Below, one piece after another: positions 1-8,800 of a stretch of 64,000 bases of DNA. Position 1 is the first letter of the stretch. Each line of letters starts with the position of its first letter. Position numbers and translations under genes: made by a program. The stretch comes from Chryseobacterium lacus. Its GTDB lineage: Bacteria > Bacteroidota > Bacteroidia > Flavobacteriales > Weeksellaceae. Location of the stretch: positions 175,830-239,829 of the forward strand of contig NZ_QPIE01000006.1 of the NCBI RefSeq assembly GCF_003336205.1. The letters run 5' to 3'. The notes under the pieces are model-generated. The model did not search any database. It was not told the DNA's origin and worked only from the letters and a program-made list of their open reading frames with translations.

Positions 1-1646
1 CCTGGAACAAATATGCTCAAATAACAGCCCGCGATTACGTAAGCGGTGCGATGGAAAATACGACAGCCGTCCTTCATTCGGATGCAGCACAACAGAAACC
101 AGAAGATTTGATCGATGAAAACCGATGGGAAGATGTTATCACGCATGAACTGTTTCATCACTGGTTTGGCGATTTAGTTACCACGGAAAGCTGGAGTCAA
201 CTTTCTATGAACGAATCTTTTGCGAATTATTCGGAATATTTGTGGAACGAACATAAATATGGAAGAGATTTCGCAGATTACGGACTCATGATCGCGATAC
301 AGGGTTATCTGATGGATCCGGCGAATATTTCAAAAGATCTGATCCGTTTTAATTATCATGCCCGTGAAGATATGTTCGATGCGGTTTCCTACAATAAAGG
401 CGGCGCAATTCTTCATATGCTTCGGCATTATGTGGGCGATGAAGCCTTTTGGGAAGGGATGAATCATTATTTAAAAACGAATGAATACGGTACCGGAGAA
501 GCGCATCAATTTCGTCTTTCGCTGGAAAAAATCACTGGAAAAGACCTGAATTGGTTTTTCAACCAATGGTTTTTCGGGAGCGGACATCCGAAACTCAGCT
601 TTACATCGAGTTTTGATCCTGTCAAAAAAGAACTTACGGTTTCTGTTAATCAAACTCAATCAGAATATTTTCAGTTTCCGTTGGCTATTGATATTTTTGA
701 AAATGGAAAAGCTGTCAGAAAAAATGTTTGGATTAATGCACGTTCCAAAAATGATTTTAGATTTCCTGTTTCCAAAAATGCAGATCTCATTAATCTAAAT
801 GCTGATGGAATTCTTTTGGCGGAAATTTCTGAAAATAAAACTCCGGAGCAATATTTATTGCAATACAACGGTTCTGAAAATTTCTTAAGTCGTTATCGCG
901 CTTTAGAAGGGGCGGAAAAAACGCCGGATCATGATGCTGCAGCGAAAACTTTAGCTGCTGCATTGAAAGATAAAAACTTCCGGATCCGAATGAAAGCACT
1001 GAATGTTTTGGATCTTTCAAAAGCCAGTCATGCCAAAGCAACATTATCGGAAGTTGAAAAACTGGCTGAATCTGATCCCAAAACGCTGGTGCAATCCGCA
1101 GCTATTGCTGCACTTCGTAAAACTGGCAATCAAAAATATTTGGCGTTGTATGAAAAGAAATTCAACACGCCTTCCAGTGCGGTGAAAGCGACTTCATTGG
1201 CAGGAATTATTTCCTTGGATCCCGCAAAAATCAAGGATTTTGCAGCGCAGGTTGATCTCGAGAAAGCATCGGAAGAAGTGATCGCCACTTTACTTCCTGC
1301 GATCGTTCAAAATAAAATTGAAAAACAAATGCACGCCATCGGAAGCACGGTCGCTTTTTATCCTTTTATTAAATTTCAGGATCCGCAACTTGGTGCAACA
1401 GCCGAAGAAGGCTTTCATTGGATTATGGATTCAGACAATACCAAAGCAACTGAAAGCGTCACCAAAATTCTGATTCAGGCCAAGCGACAATTAGGCGAAA
1501 ATCCACAAGCCAGAATGATGATTCTGAATATGCTGAAAGACGGGCTTTCCCGAAAAATGCAAACCCTGAAATCCAATCCGGGAAGCACATCACTGCATCA
1601 GCAGGTGGAACTGATCAATAAGGCCATAGCCGCTTATCAACAATAA
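1..1646 (+). CDS. M1 family metallopeptidase (aminopeptidase N-like), 5' partial
   Basis: The C-terminal part of a zinc aminopeptidase that removes N-terminal residues from peptides. The reading frame is open from base 3, so the gene begins before the window. A GAMEN substrate-binding motif lies at bases 45-59, followed by the zinc motif HELFH (bases 144-158) and, further on, the third ligand in NESFANY; this GAMEN then HExxH-x18-E order is the M1 signature. The remaining ~400 residues lack a known active site and look like the helical, HEAT-like C-terminal half of bacterial M1 enzymes. The signal peptide, if any, is outside the window. The ATG inside GAMEN is an internal codon and not a start. 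Family assignment is firm; substrate preference cannot be seen. Confidence 0.95.
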   Translation, partial: WNKYAQITARDYVSGAMENTTAVLHSDAAQQKPEDLIDENRWEDVITHELFHHWFGDLVTTESWSQLSMNESFANYSEYLWNEHKYGRDFADYGLMIAIQGYLMDPANISKDLIRFNYHAREDMFDAVSYNKGGAILHMLRHYVGDEAFWEGMNHYLKTNEYGTGEAHQFRLSLEKITGKDLNWFFNQWFFGSGHPKLSFTSSFDPVKKELTVSVNQTQSEYFQFPLAIDIFENGKAVRKNVWINARSKNDFRFPVSKNADLINLNADGILLAEISENKTPEQYLLQYNGSENFLSRYRALEGAEKTPDHDAAAKTLAAALKDKNFRIRMKALNVLDLSKASHAKATLSEVEKLAESDPKTLVQSAAIAALRKTGNQKYLALYEKKFNTPSSAVKATSLAGIISLDPAKIKDFAAQVDLEKASEEVIATLLPAIVQNKIEKQMHAIGSTVAFYPFIKFQDPQLGATAEEGFHWIMDSDNTKATESVTKILIQAKRQLGENPQARMMILNMLKDGLSRKMQTLKSNPGSTSLHQQVELINKAIAAYQQ

Positions 1647-1760
1647 ATAAAAAATATTAAAAGAGGTTTTCTGAAGGAAAGCCTTTTTTTATTGAATCTA
1701 GAACAGAAACATGGAAAAGGTATAACAATTTGTAAATCCAATTCTGTTATTTTCGCAAAT

Positions 1761-3998
1761 ATGAAAAATTTTCTGGAAAACAACCAACTCAAACCGGAAA
1801 CGCTTATCGAACTTTTCGGACAAGCTCCCGTAGCACTCGCTGTACTGAAGGGAAAAGACATGATTGTAGAAGCCTCCAACAGTTTAATGTTGAAATATAT
1901 GGGCGTGAATGCAGAAGTGATCGGTCGTCCAATTTATGAAGTCCAGCCTCTTTTTAACAGTCCGAAATTCAGGAAAATTTTGCTGAACGTATATGAAAAC
2001 GGCGTGATCCATACGGGTCATGAGAAGAGAATGACCCTCATAAAAAACGGTGCAGAACTGACCTCGTATTATGATTTCACCTATTCTCCGTTGAAAAATA
2101 CAATGGGTGAAATTACCGGAATTATTACCATTGCAAATGATGTTACAAAACAAGTTCTGGCAAAACAAGAAAATGAAAAAATAGAAGCGCGTTTCCGTAA
2201 CCTTATTATGGAAGCAGAAATTCCCACGATTTTCTTTAAAGGAAAAGAGCTTATTATCGACATTATCAACGAAAAAGCAAAAGAATACTGGAAAGAAAAA
2301 CACGATTTGACCGGGTTACCGCTTCGGGAAGCGCTGCCGGAACTTTTTGCACAACCTTTTGCTGAGATTCTGAAAAATGTGTACCGCACCGGAAAAATTT
2401 ATAAAGAAGATGCAGCCAAAATAATGATACCGCAAGGTGATGAATTTCAGGCCGTTTATATGAATCTCAGTTTCAAACCAATATACGACAGCAACGGAGA
2501 AATTTTCGGGGTTCTGAATATGAGTCTGGATGTGACAGAACAAATTAATGCAAAAAAATTAATTGAAAAAAATGAAGAACGGTTGCGACAATTTATTGCG
2601 GCTTTCCCTTTGGCAATGAGCGTTTTGAGAGGACCAGAATTCACAATTGAAATGAGCAATCGCGGAGTTTCTGAATTATGGGGGAAAAATAACCGACGAA
2701 TTGGTAAAACATTGATAGAAGCATATCCGGAACTTGAAAATCATTTTATAATCGGTTATTTGAAACAGGCATATGAAACCGGAAGGCAAATTCAGATCAA
2801 AGAAATTGAAGTAAAACTCCCCCATTTTGAGAAACCTCGGTATATGAATTACATTTTCACACCTATAGATTTAGGGGAAAGCGAAAACACTATTGTTTCA
2901 GTAGGTTACGACATAACTGAGGAAATACAACTCAAAAGAAAACTACAGGAAAGTGAACTCCGTTTTAAGAATTTGGCAGATACCATCCCCCAGATTGTAT
3001 GGACAGCAAAACCTGATGGCGAGGTAGATTATTTCAATGAACGATGGTATGAATTGTCTGGCCTGCCAAAAGATGAAATTCATATAAAAAACTGGAAAGA
3101 GATTGTGCATAAAGACGATCTCAAAAATTTAGAAGAAACCTGGAAAAGAAATATGGAAACCGGCGAGTTGCACGAAGTAGAATACCGACTGGAAAAGAAA
3201 GATAATCCAGGAACCTATCATTGGTATCTGCATCGAGGCATTCCCATCAAATCTGATGATGGTAAAATTTCAAAATGGATCGGCTCTACTACAGACATTC
3301 ATGAATTTAAAACTTTTCTAAAACAAAAAGATGATTTTCTTGCCATCACAAGCCACGAACTGAAAACTCCGCTTACCAGCATCAAACTCTACGCACAAGC
3401 ATTGGAACGAATGCTGAAACAGGAAGGGTATGAAAAAGGAGCAGAATATGCAGGCAAAATGGGAATTCAAATCAACAGACTGAATCAGTTAATTACTGAT
3501 CTTCTGGATGTTACGAAGATCCAAAATGGACAATTGCCTCTCAATAAAACTGTATTCGATTTTGATGACTTGGTTTCAGAAGTAGCTGAAGAAGCAAAAA
3601 TATCCAATGGGAATCACAAAATTATTTCAAAACTCGGTTCCACAGGACTCGTGGAAGGCGACCGGGAACGCATCCAACAAGTAATGCAGAATTTCATTTC
3701 CAATGCCATCAAATATTCACCAAACAAAGAAAAAATAGTGATTTACAGCCATACTGATGAGGAAGGAAACGCGTGTTTTTCCGTGGAAGATTTCGGTATT
3801 GGTATTCCCGATAACAAACTCGAAAAAATATTTGAACAATTTTATCGGGTGAACGGAGACTCCAGCAATACTTTTGAAGGAATGGGGCTTGGTTTATACA
3901 TTTCATCCCAAATTATTCAAAGAAGTGAAGGCACAATAAAAGTACAAAGCGAATTAGGCAAAGGCTCAAAATTCAGTTTTTGTTTGCCGGGGAAATAA
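1761..3998 (+). CDS. multi-PAS sensor histidine kinase
   Basis: A two-component sensor kinase of 745 residues, probably cytoplasmic because no membrane segment is evident. About four PAS-like modules occupy residues 1-510, the last resembling a PAS_3 fold (FNERWYELSGLP). A HisKA segment follows with phospho-acceptor His about residue 532 in SHELKTPL. The ATPase domain has an N box (NFISNAIKYSP), DFGIGIP and GMGLGLYI. No receiver domain is attached and no response regulator gene is adjacent, so it is an orphan kinase here. The frame is open upstream to a TTG at 1692, but ATG 1761 is preferred: it starts a normal PAS N-terminus, and upstream residues look like translated leader. PAS ligand unknown. 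Confidence 0.93.
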   Translation: MKNFLENNQLKPETLIELFGQAPVALAVLKGKDMIVEASNSLMLKYMGVNAEVIGRPIYEVQPLFNSPKFRKILLNVYENGVIHTGHEKRMTLIKNGAELTSYYDFTYSPLKNTMGEITGIITIANDVTKQVLAKQENEKIEARFRNLIMEAEIPTIFFKGKELIIDIINEKAKEYWKEKHDLTGLPLREALPELFAQPFAEILKNVYRTGKIYKEDAAKIMIPQGDEFQAVYMNLSFKPIYDSNGEIFGVLNMSLDVTEQINAKKLIEKNEERLRQFIAAFPLAMSVLRGPEFTIEMSNRGVSELWGKNNRRIGKTLIEAYPELENHFIIGYLKQAYETGRQIQIKEIEVKLPHFEKPRYMNYIFTPIDLGESENTIVSVGYDITEEIQLKRKLQESELRFKNLADTIPQIVWTAKPDGEVDYFNERWYELSGLPKDEIHIKNWKEIVHKDDLKNLEETWKRNMETGELHEVEYRLEKKDNPGTYHWYLHRGIPIKSDDGKISKWIGSTTDIHEFKTFLKQKDDFLAITSHELKTPLTSIKLYAQALERMLKQEGYEKGAEYAGKMGIQINRLNQLITDLLDVTKIQNGQLPLNKTVFDFDDLVSEVAEEAKISNGNHKIISKLGSTGLVEGDRERIQQVMQNFISNAIKYSPNKEKIVIYSHTDEEGNACFSVEDFGIGIPDNKLEKIFEQFYRVNGDSSNTFEGMGLGLYISSQIIQRSEGTIKVQSELGKGSKFSFCLPGK

Positions 3999-4024
3999 CA
4001 ATTCTTTCCTTACCATTAAACTAA

Positions 4025-4046
4025 AAACCGCCGAAGTTGGCGGTTT
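4025..4046. terminator. bidirectional intrinsic terminator
   Basis: Eight-bp stem AAACCGCC/GGCGGTTT around loop GAAGTT, between two convergent genes; A and T tracts flank it, so it can serve both the histidine kinase and the lipoprotein transcript. Confidence 0.75.
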
Positions 4047-4050
4047 AAAT

Positions 4051-4623
4051 TTATTGTTTAGTAAAAATCAAATCTTTGGTTACTGGTAAATAAACTGTAA
4101 GGTCAGGATTACCCGGACAATCACCATCTCTTAGAACTCTACTGTTGGGCTTGTAATCCCAAGAAATTTGAGTTGGATTAAGTTTCTTTAAAATTATATC
4201 ACCCCAACCAACACGACAATTAGTACCACTATACAAGAAGACAACAGAGTTTTTATATGGTAATGTCCAATAGCTATACAATTCAATATGAGGAAGACTG
4301 AGATTATAGGTATCTTGTAAAATTATTCCAGTACTAATATTCTTTACAATATATTTTATAATTAAAGCATCCATATAATACGTTTTTTTTGTGCTTTTTT
4401 CTAATTTATTTTCTTGTTTTGTAATGTAAAGTGTTATTTCTTTACCCTGATAAGCAGTTTTATATGTACCAATATAAGGAGTTAGTTCATTATTCAAATC
4501 TTTTAAATAAGCACCTTGTGGAATTTCATCTATGTCAGTATTAATAGGTAAAGTTTGCGCTCTGCATGAAAGGAAGCTCAATAAGAGTCCTAATATAAAA
4601 AACGGCGTGTATAATGTTTTCAT
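4051..4623 (-). CDS. small secreted lipoprotein, DUF6705-like
   Basis: A 190-residue predicted outer-envelope lipoprotein of unknown function. The N-terminus is a lipoprotein signal with lipobox cysteine at residue 20 (LSFLSC). After a short linker comes a segment with DLNNELTPYIGTYK, the kind of opening found in a family of small Flavobacteriia lipoproteins (DUF6705, recognised by eye and not certain). The rest is predicted beta-rich with no catalytic motif. It is followed by a shared terminator and lies 21 bp downstream of another lipoprotein gene on the same strand, so the two may be one transcript. Only exported location is well supported. Confidence 0.8.
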   Translation of the reverse strand: MKTLYTPFFILGLLLSFLSCRAQTLPINTDIDEIPQGAYLKDLNNELTPYIGTYKTAYQGKEITLYITKQENKLEKSTKKTYYMDALIIKYIVKNISTGIILQDTYNLSLPHIELYSYWTLPYKNSVVFLYSGTNCRVGWGDIILKKLNPTQISWDYKPNSRVLRDGDCPGNPDLTVYLPVTKDLIFTKQ

Positions 4624-4644
4624 AATTAATTATTAATTTGTATT

Positions 4645-6219
4645 TTAAGGACATGATGTTGCTATTGGGTTGCCGTTGGCATCTAAGGTAATGTTATCTA
4701 CGTTACCATTTTCGTCAATTCTATGTACGATCATATTAGCTGGAGCTATATCCATCAAACCAAAGGTACTGAATAAAAGTTTTTCGACTCCTTTATGGTT
4801 AAGATTCTGGCCGATATTATCCACATAATTTGCATTTCCCTCTAAAGCTCTCGCCTTTTTTTGATAATCTTTTTCTAATCTGTCGAAATCATAGTTTTTC
4901 TGAGAAATAGTCCCTGCATATTGCAATGTACCATTAAACCGAATCAGATAATTAAAATACCTGAAACCTCCAACACAAGCACATGCTTCTTTTGCTACAA
5001 ACCCTTCAAAAGGAGTTGTAATAGGAGTACTGGCAGGAGAAGATACAATCGTAGTAAATAAGGCACTAATATCTGGTGGAGACAGCATCTTAATTCCCTC
5101 TGGAGTATGATTATGATAATAACCGGTATTTCCGGGCAACAAACTCTGGAGCTTTATGTGATGAGCTCCACCTTGTACTATATTTGTTGGGTTGCCATTC
5201 GCATCTACTGCAAAACCAATTTCGCCAGCTTCATCATTTGTTTTCATTGATTTTTCTTTCAGGGCTTCAAGCCTTTCCTGTACTGTCGGATCTTGCAACA
5301 TTTGTTTCGTTTTCTCACACGGTGTCCTGCGGTCCAGAGGAGGCAAATTCGGAAGTGTAGGAATTCCTATGATACATCCTCCATCATCACCTATTCCCGT
5401 GGAAGGTTGTGTAGGCTCGGTTGGAATTTCTATACATTCTACAGGAGTGTGTGGTGGACAAGTTTCACATGGTGGATCGAGACTTCCGCCTCCACCCCCG
5501 CCTCCGCTTCCAGGTGGATCAGAGGGAGCTATGGTTTCATCTTCCTCTTCTAAACAGCTATATTTAGTAATTGTATAAACACTGGGAGGGATTTCAGCAA
5601 TACAGCTGCCCCAATCTTGCCAATTAGATTGATCGTGTTGATGTTGGCTGCAGGAAACCCAAATTGTCTCGGTCGTCCAGCCACAACTCATTCTTGCAAG
5701 CTGATTGTTTCCGTTAAAAGTGCCAGAAGCAAGTTCACTAACAGTTGAATTATTAGCATAGGAATATATTCCATTTCTAATGTTATTCTTTTCTTGCTGG
5801 GTTAAATTATAGGTAACAATAAATTCTTTATACGTTCCGTCGGGAAGTGGGGTAAGCAGCAAATTCTCCATAGGATCATTTGGAGAAGGATTAGTTCTTT
5901 CTATCGCGAAAGTATAGGTATGATAATTCGGTCCGTTTTCAATGTAGATTACCTGCTCGGTATCAATACTAATACTGTCCCCGAAACTCACCATTTTGCC
6001 AAATATGTTTTTCGGCATTGTTTTTTTGATATTTTCTTTGGCTGCTTTCAGCTGAGGAAGTAATTTTTGCTTGTGCACACTTTCATTCAAAGAAATGATT
6101 CGTGATACCAACTCACTTTTTGCTCCTTCTTCCTGATAATGCAAATCCTGTAAGTGATCGTTTCTGCAGGCTGCCAGCACCAAAAGAATAAGCAGAAAGC
6201 TTAACAATTTGAGTTTCAT
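4645..6219 (-). CDS. lipoprotein with JAMM-like (MPN/JAB) metalloprotease signature
   Basis: A 524-residue predicted lipoprotein, lipobox Cys at residue 18 (VLAAC). Residues 19-235 have no recognised domain. A flexible cysteine- and proline-rich linker with seven consecutive glycines spans about 236-300. The C-terminal region carries E333 in EIGF, then H369-N-H371 and S380-P-P-D383. This E...HxH...SxxD arrangement resembles the zinc site of JAMM/MPN proteases, although the HxH-to-S gap is eight residues against the usual seven. By family knowledge this would be an isopeptidase or peptidase fold; the target is unknown. It diverges from an XRE-type regulator. No T9SS tail is present. The fold assignment is an inference from a short motif. 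Confidence 0.75.
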   Translation of the reverse strand: MKLKLLSFLLILLVLAACRNDHLQDLHYQEEGAKSELVSRIISLNESVHKQKLLPQLKAAKENIKKTMPKNIFGKMVSFGDSISIDTEQVIYIENGPNYHTYTFAIERTNPSPNDPMENLLLTPLPDGTYKEFIVTYNLTQQEKNNIRNGIYSYANNSTVSELASGTFNGNNQLARMSCGWTTETIWVSCSQHQHDQSNWQDWGSCIAEIPPSVYTITKYSCLEEEDETIAPSDPPGSGGGGGGGSLDPPCETCPPHTPVECIEIPTEPTQPSTGIGDDGGCIIGIPTLPNLPPLDRRTPCEKTKQMLQDPTVQERLEALKEKSMKTNDEAGEIGFAVDANGNPTNIVQGGAHHIKLQSLLPGNTGYYHNHTPEGIKMLSPPDISALFTTIVSSPASTPITTPFEGFVAKEACACVGGFRYFNYLIRFNGTLQYAGTISQKNYDFDRLEKDYQKKARALEGNANYVDNIGQNLNHKGVEKLLFSTFGLMDIAPANMIVHRIDENGNVDNITLDANGNPIATSCP

Positions 6220-6298
6220 ACGTTAATAAGTTTTTTAGTTACAATTAATTTTCTCCGAAATTAGAATAAGTTTCCTACCAATGTCATTACAATTTTAT

Positions 6299-6306
6299 TA
6301 TTTTTG
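6299..6306 (+). promoter_or_regulatory. Bacteroidota -7 box upstream of XRE regulator
   Basis: TATTTTTG matches the TAnnTTTG consensus exactly and sits 17 bp before the ATG at 6323. No good TTG -33 box is seen at the usual distance. Confidence 0.45.
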
Positions 6307-6322
6307 ATTAAAATTTTAATAA

Positions 6323-6697
6323 ATGAGTATTGGTCATAAAGTGAGGAGACATCGTGAGATAAAAGGATGGTCACAAGAAGATCTCGCAATAAGATTAGAT
6401 GTAACGCAAGGAACTATTTCTAATATTGAATCTGATAAAAGCATTCCTAATTCTTTGCTTTTGAACAAGATCGCTAAAGAACTGGAAGTAGATATTAATG
6501 ATTTACTTAATGATAGTCAAAACATTATTTTTTCCAATAATGAATTTAAGGATTCTAGTTTTGGTATTCAACAATATTGTCACATAACAAATATGCAATC
6601 TCCCGAGTTAATTGAAAATATCCTAAAAAACCAACAAAACATTACCCAGCTTATTGAATCTCAGAATAGGCTGATTGAGAAACTCATCAACAAATAA
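6323..6697 (+). CDS. XRE-family helix-turn-helix regulator
   Basis: A 124-residue DNA-binding protein. Residues 4-62 form a classic Cro/C1 HTH: VRRHREIKGWSQEDLAIRLD, VTQGTISNIESDKSIPN, then a fourth helix ending ELEVDINDLL. The C-terminal half lacks a known ligand domain and ends in a likely coiled-coil with QN-rich repeats (LKNQQNITQLIESQNRLIEKL), suggesting dimerisation. It is transcribed away from the JAMM-like lipoprotein gene across a 103-bp intergenic region, so it could regulate that gene or itself; this is inference from position only. HTH proteins of this size with a coiled-coil tail are common in Flavobacteriia. Confidence 0.88.
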   Translation: MSIGHKVRRHREIKGWSQEDLAIRLDVTQGTISNIESDKSIPNSLLLNKIAKELEVDINDLLNDSQNIIFSNNEFKDSSFGIQQYCHITNMQSPELIENILKNQQNITQLIESQNRLIEKLINK

Positions 6698-6719
6698 ATC
6701 CAAAAAAACATCATAAAAG

Positions 6720-6752
6720 AAAGACCGTTTCAATTACGATGAAACGGTCTTT
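6720..6752. terminator. strong bidirectional terminator
   Basis: Perfect 13-bp stem (AAAGACCGTTTCA / TGAAACGGTCTTT) with a 7-base loop, between the convergent XRE and lpdA genes; T tract follows on the plus strand. Confidence 0.85.
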
Positions 6753-6775
6753 TTACTGTCAAATTTTGATGAAAA

Positions 6776-8167
6776 TTAAATGTGAATCACTTCGCCATAA
6801 GCTGCGGCTACGGCTTCCATGATGGCTTCCGAAACTGTAGGATGCGGGTGAATTGATTTGATGATTTCATGTCCTGTTGTTTCCAGTTTTCTGGCGACGA
6901 CAGCTTCGGCGATCAGATCTGTAACACCTTCGCCAATCATGTGACAACCAAGCCATTCGCCATATTTGGCGTCAAAAATCACTTTAATAAATCCGTCCGT
7001 ATTTCCGTTAGCGGTAGCTTTTCCGGATGCAGAAAGCGGGAACTTTCCAACTTTTATTTCAAAACCCTGATCTTTTGCCTGCTTCTCGGTAAGCCCTACT
7101 GAAGCAACTTCCGGGTGACAGTAGGTACATCCTGGAATATTTCCGTAATCAATTTTTTCGATGTGAATTCCTTTAATTTTTTCCACACAGGTAATTCCTT
7201 CTGCAGAAGCAACGTGTGCCAACGCCTGAGTAGGAATGATATCTCCGATGGCATAATAACCCGGCACTGAAGTTTCATACCAATCATTTACCAAAACTTT
7301 TCCCTTATCAGTCTGAATCCCCACATCTTCCAAGCCGATATTTTCAATATTTGCAGAAATTCCCACTGCTGAAAGTAAAATATCTGCTTCTAAAGTGATC
7401 TCGCCGCCTGAAGTTTTTACGGTAGCTTTCACGCCGTTTCCGGAGGTATCCACACTTTCCACAGACGCATTGGTCATGATCTCAATTCCTGATTTTTTCA
7501 AAGATTTTTCAAGATGTTTTGAGATTTCCTCATCTTCTACAGGCACGATATTCGGCATAAATTCTACCACCGTTACCTTAGTTCCCATCGTATTATAAAA
7601 ATCAGCAAATTCAATTCCTATCGCACCGGATCCTACTACAATCATGGATTTTGGCTGTTCCGGAAGTGCTAAAGCCTGGCGATAACCGATCACCTTTTTT
7701 CCATCCTGTGGAAGGTTGGGCAATTCTCTGGAACGGGCTCCGGTTGCAATGATAATATGTTGAGCTGCATATTCGGAAGTTTTTCCTTCTGCATCTTTAA
7801 CTTCAATCTTTTTTCCGGGCTTCACTTTGGCACTTCCCATAATGACATCAATCTTGTTTTTCTTCATCAGAAACTGGATTCCGCCACTCATTTTTGACGC
7901 TACACCTCGGCTTCTCTGGATGACTTTAGAAAAATCAAATCCGGGATTTTCCACTTTGTTCAGTCCGTAATCTTCTGCATGATTCAGATAATGAAATACA
8001 TGAGCAGATTTCAGCAAGGCTTTCGTAGGGATGCAACCCCAGTTCAAACAGATTCCTCCTAAATTTTCTTTTTCAACAATGGCAGTTTTGAATCCTAACT
8101 GTGAAGCTCTGATTGCAGTAACATATCCTCCGGGACCACTCCCGACAACAATAATATCGTAGTTCAT
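6776..8167 (-). CDS. lpdA: dihydrolipoyl dehydrogenase (E3)
   Basis: Flavoprotein that reoxidises dihydrolipoamide in 2-oxoacid dehydrogenase and glycine cleavage complexes, using NAD+. The 463-residue length is typical. The N-terminal FAD fingerprint is GSGPGGY at 9-15, the redox-active disulfide is C40/C45 in GGICLNWGC, a second GxGxxG (GSGAIGIEF) binds NAD, and the C-terminus carries the catalytic HPHPTVSEA dimer-interface motif. All key residues are present. It has its own promoter and is separated from the fused E1 gene upstream by a small plus-strand gene, so it is probably transcribed alone and shared among complexes. Assignment firm. Confidence 0.97.
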   Translation of the reverse strand: MNYDIIVVGSGPGGYVTAIRASQLGFKTAIVEKENLGGICLNWGCIPTKALLKSAHVFHYLNHAEDYGLNKVENPGFDFSKVIQRSRGVASKMSGGIQFLMKKNKIDVIMGSAKVKPGKKIEVKDAEGKTSEYAAQHIIIATGARSRELPNLPQDGKKVIGYRQALALPEQPKSMIVVGSGAIGIEFADFYNTMGTKVTVVEFMPNIVPVEDEEISKHLEKSLKKSGIEIMTNASVESVDTSGNGVKATVKTSGGEITLEADILLSAVGISANIENIGLEDVGIQTDKGKVLVNDWYETSVPGYYAIGDIIPTQALAHVASAEGITCVEKIKGIHIEKIDYGNIPGCTYCHPEVASVGLTEKQAKDQGFEIKVGKFPLSASGKATANGNTDGFIKVIFDAKYGEWLGCHMIGEGVTDLIAEAVVARKLETTGHEIIKSIHPHPTVSEAIMEAVAAAYGEVIHI

Positions 8168-8494
8168 TTTCCTAAAATTTAAACAAAATTACAAAAATAA
8201 ATCTTAGTGAAAATTAACAAATCATCAAATGTAAAAACCAGACTCTATTAGCAATATGTTAATACAACGTGAACAACATAGTTGATTTTTTTATATTCAA
8301 AAAAAATATATAGATTTGCAATACAATTTCGTATTAATTATTAAGAATAATTCTTTTAGAAAGATAAATTTAATTATTAATGAGATTCCTGATTTCATAA
8401 TGTAAATTCATTCATTTGGAATCATAAATAACACAAATGTAAAAACAGATCTGTAATGCATACCCTGCAATTCGGATAAAAAAGTTAAGTTATC
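8168..8494. other. AT-rich intergenic region
   Basis: 327 bp between lpdA and a small plus-strand ORF. It contains the lpdA promoter and a plus-strand exact -7 box TAGATTTG (8311-8318). That box is 176 bp before the next plus-strand ATG, which would leave a long leader. No further gene or strong hairpin seen. Confidence 0.5.
8192..8220 (-). promoter_or_regulatory. lpdA promoter (TTG-N18-TATTTTTG)
   Basis: On the minus strand TTG (8218-8220) and an exact TAnnTTTG box (8192-8199) are 18 bp apart, the classic Bacteroidota spacing, 25 bp before the lpdA ATG. Confidence 0.65.
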
Positions 8495-8758
8495 ATGAAA
8501 TACACTTTGTTGAAACGAAGAAAAAGTGTGAACGTAAAAAGCAATTCGGAGTTTGTCACCTGGATGAGGAAAAATGACATTGAACCCTGGCATACGAATG
8601 AAGAGTTTATGAAAGGCTACGCTCACAGAAAAATGACGTTCGAGAATATTGACATTCCGTACGAAAACCCTTCCCTATTTGTAGAGGCACTCGTAAAAAA
8701 TAATCTCCTGAAAATAGAGAAAAGGATGCAAAACTTCTGGAGTTTCCTGAAGAAATGA
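8495..8758 (+). CDS. small hypothetical protein, 87 aa
   Basis: An 87-residue basic protein without signal peptide, membrane segment or recognised domain. It contains two WH/FW-type aromatic patches (DIEPWHTNEEF, MQNFWSFL) and is predicted mostly helical. Support for a real gene: an ATG after an AT-rich leader, sensible codon use, isolation between two genes on the other strand, and a hairpin terminator 11 bp past the stop. Against: no ribosome-binding or close promoter signal. The opposite-strand frames here are longer in places but lack credible starts. Function not recognised. Confidence 0.6.
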   Translation: MKYTLLKRRKSVNVKSNSEFVTWMRKNDIEPWHTNEEFMKGYAHRKMTFENIDIPYENPSLFVEALVKNNLLKIEKRMQNFWSFLKK

Positions 8759-8768
8759 GATTCATAAA

Positions 8769-8793
8769 AAAACTGCCGAAAGTCAGCAGTTTT
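8769..8793. terminator. intrinsic terminator
   Basis: AAAACTGC/GCAGTTTT stem with 9-base loop between the small plus-strand gene and the convergent E1 gene; A and T tracts make it bidirectional. Confidence 0.65.
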
Positions 8794-8800
8794 AGTAATT

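Noticed and set aside
5192..5578. Plus-strand frame opposite the JAMM-like lipoprotein
   Set aside because: Created by the glycine/proline-rich linker (proline runs in antisense), no start context.
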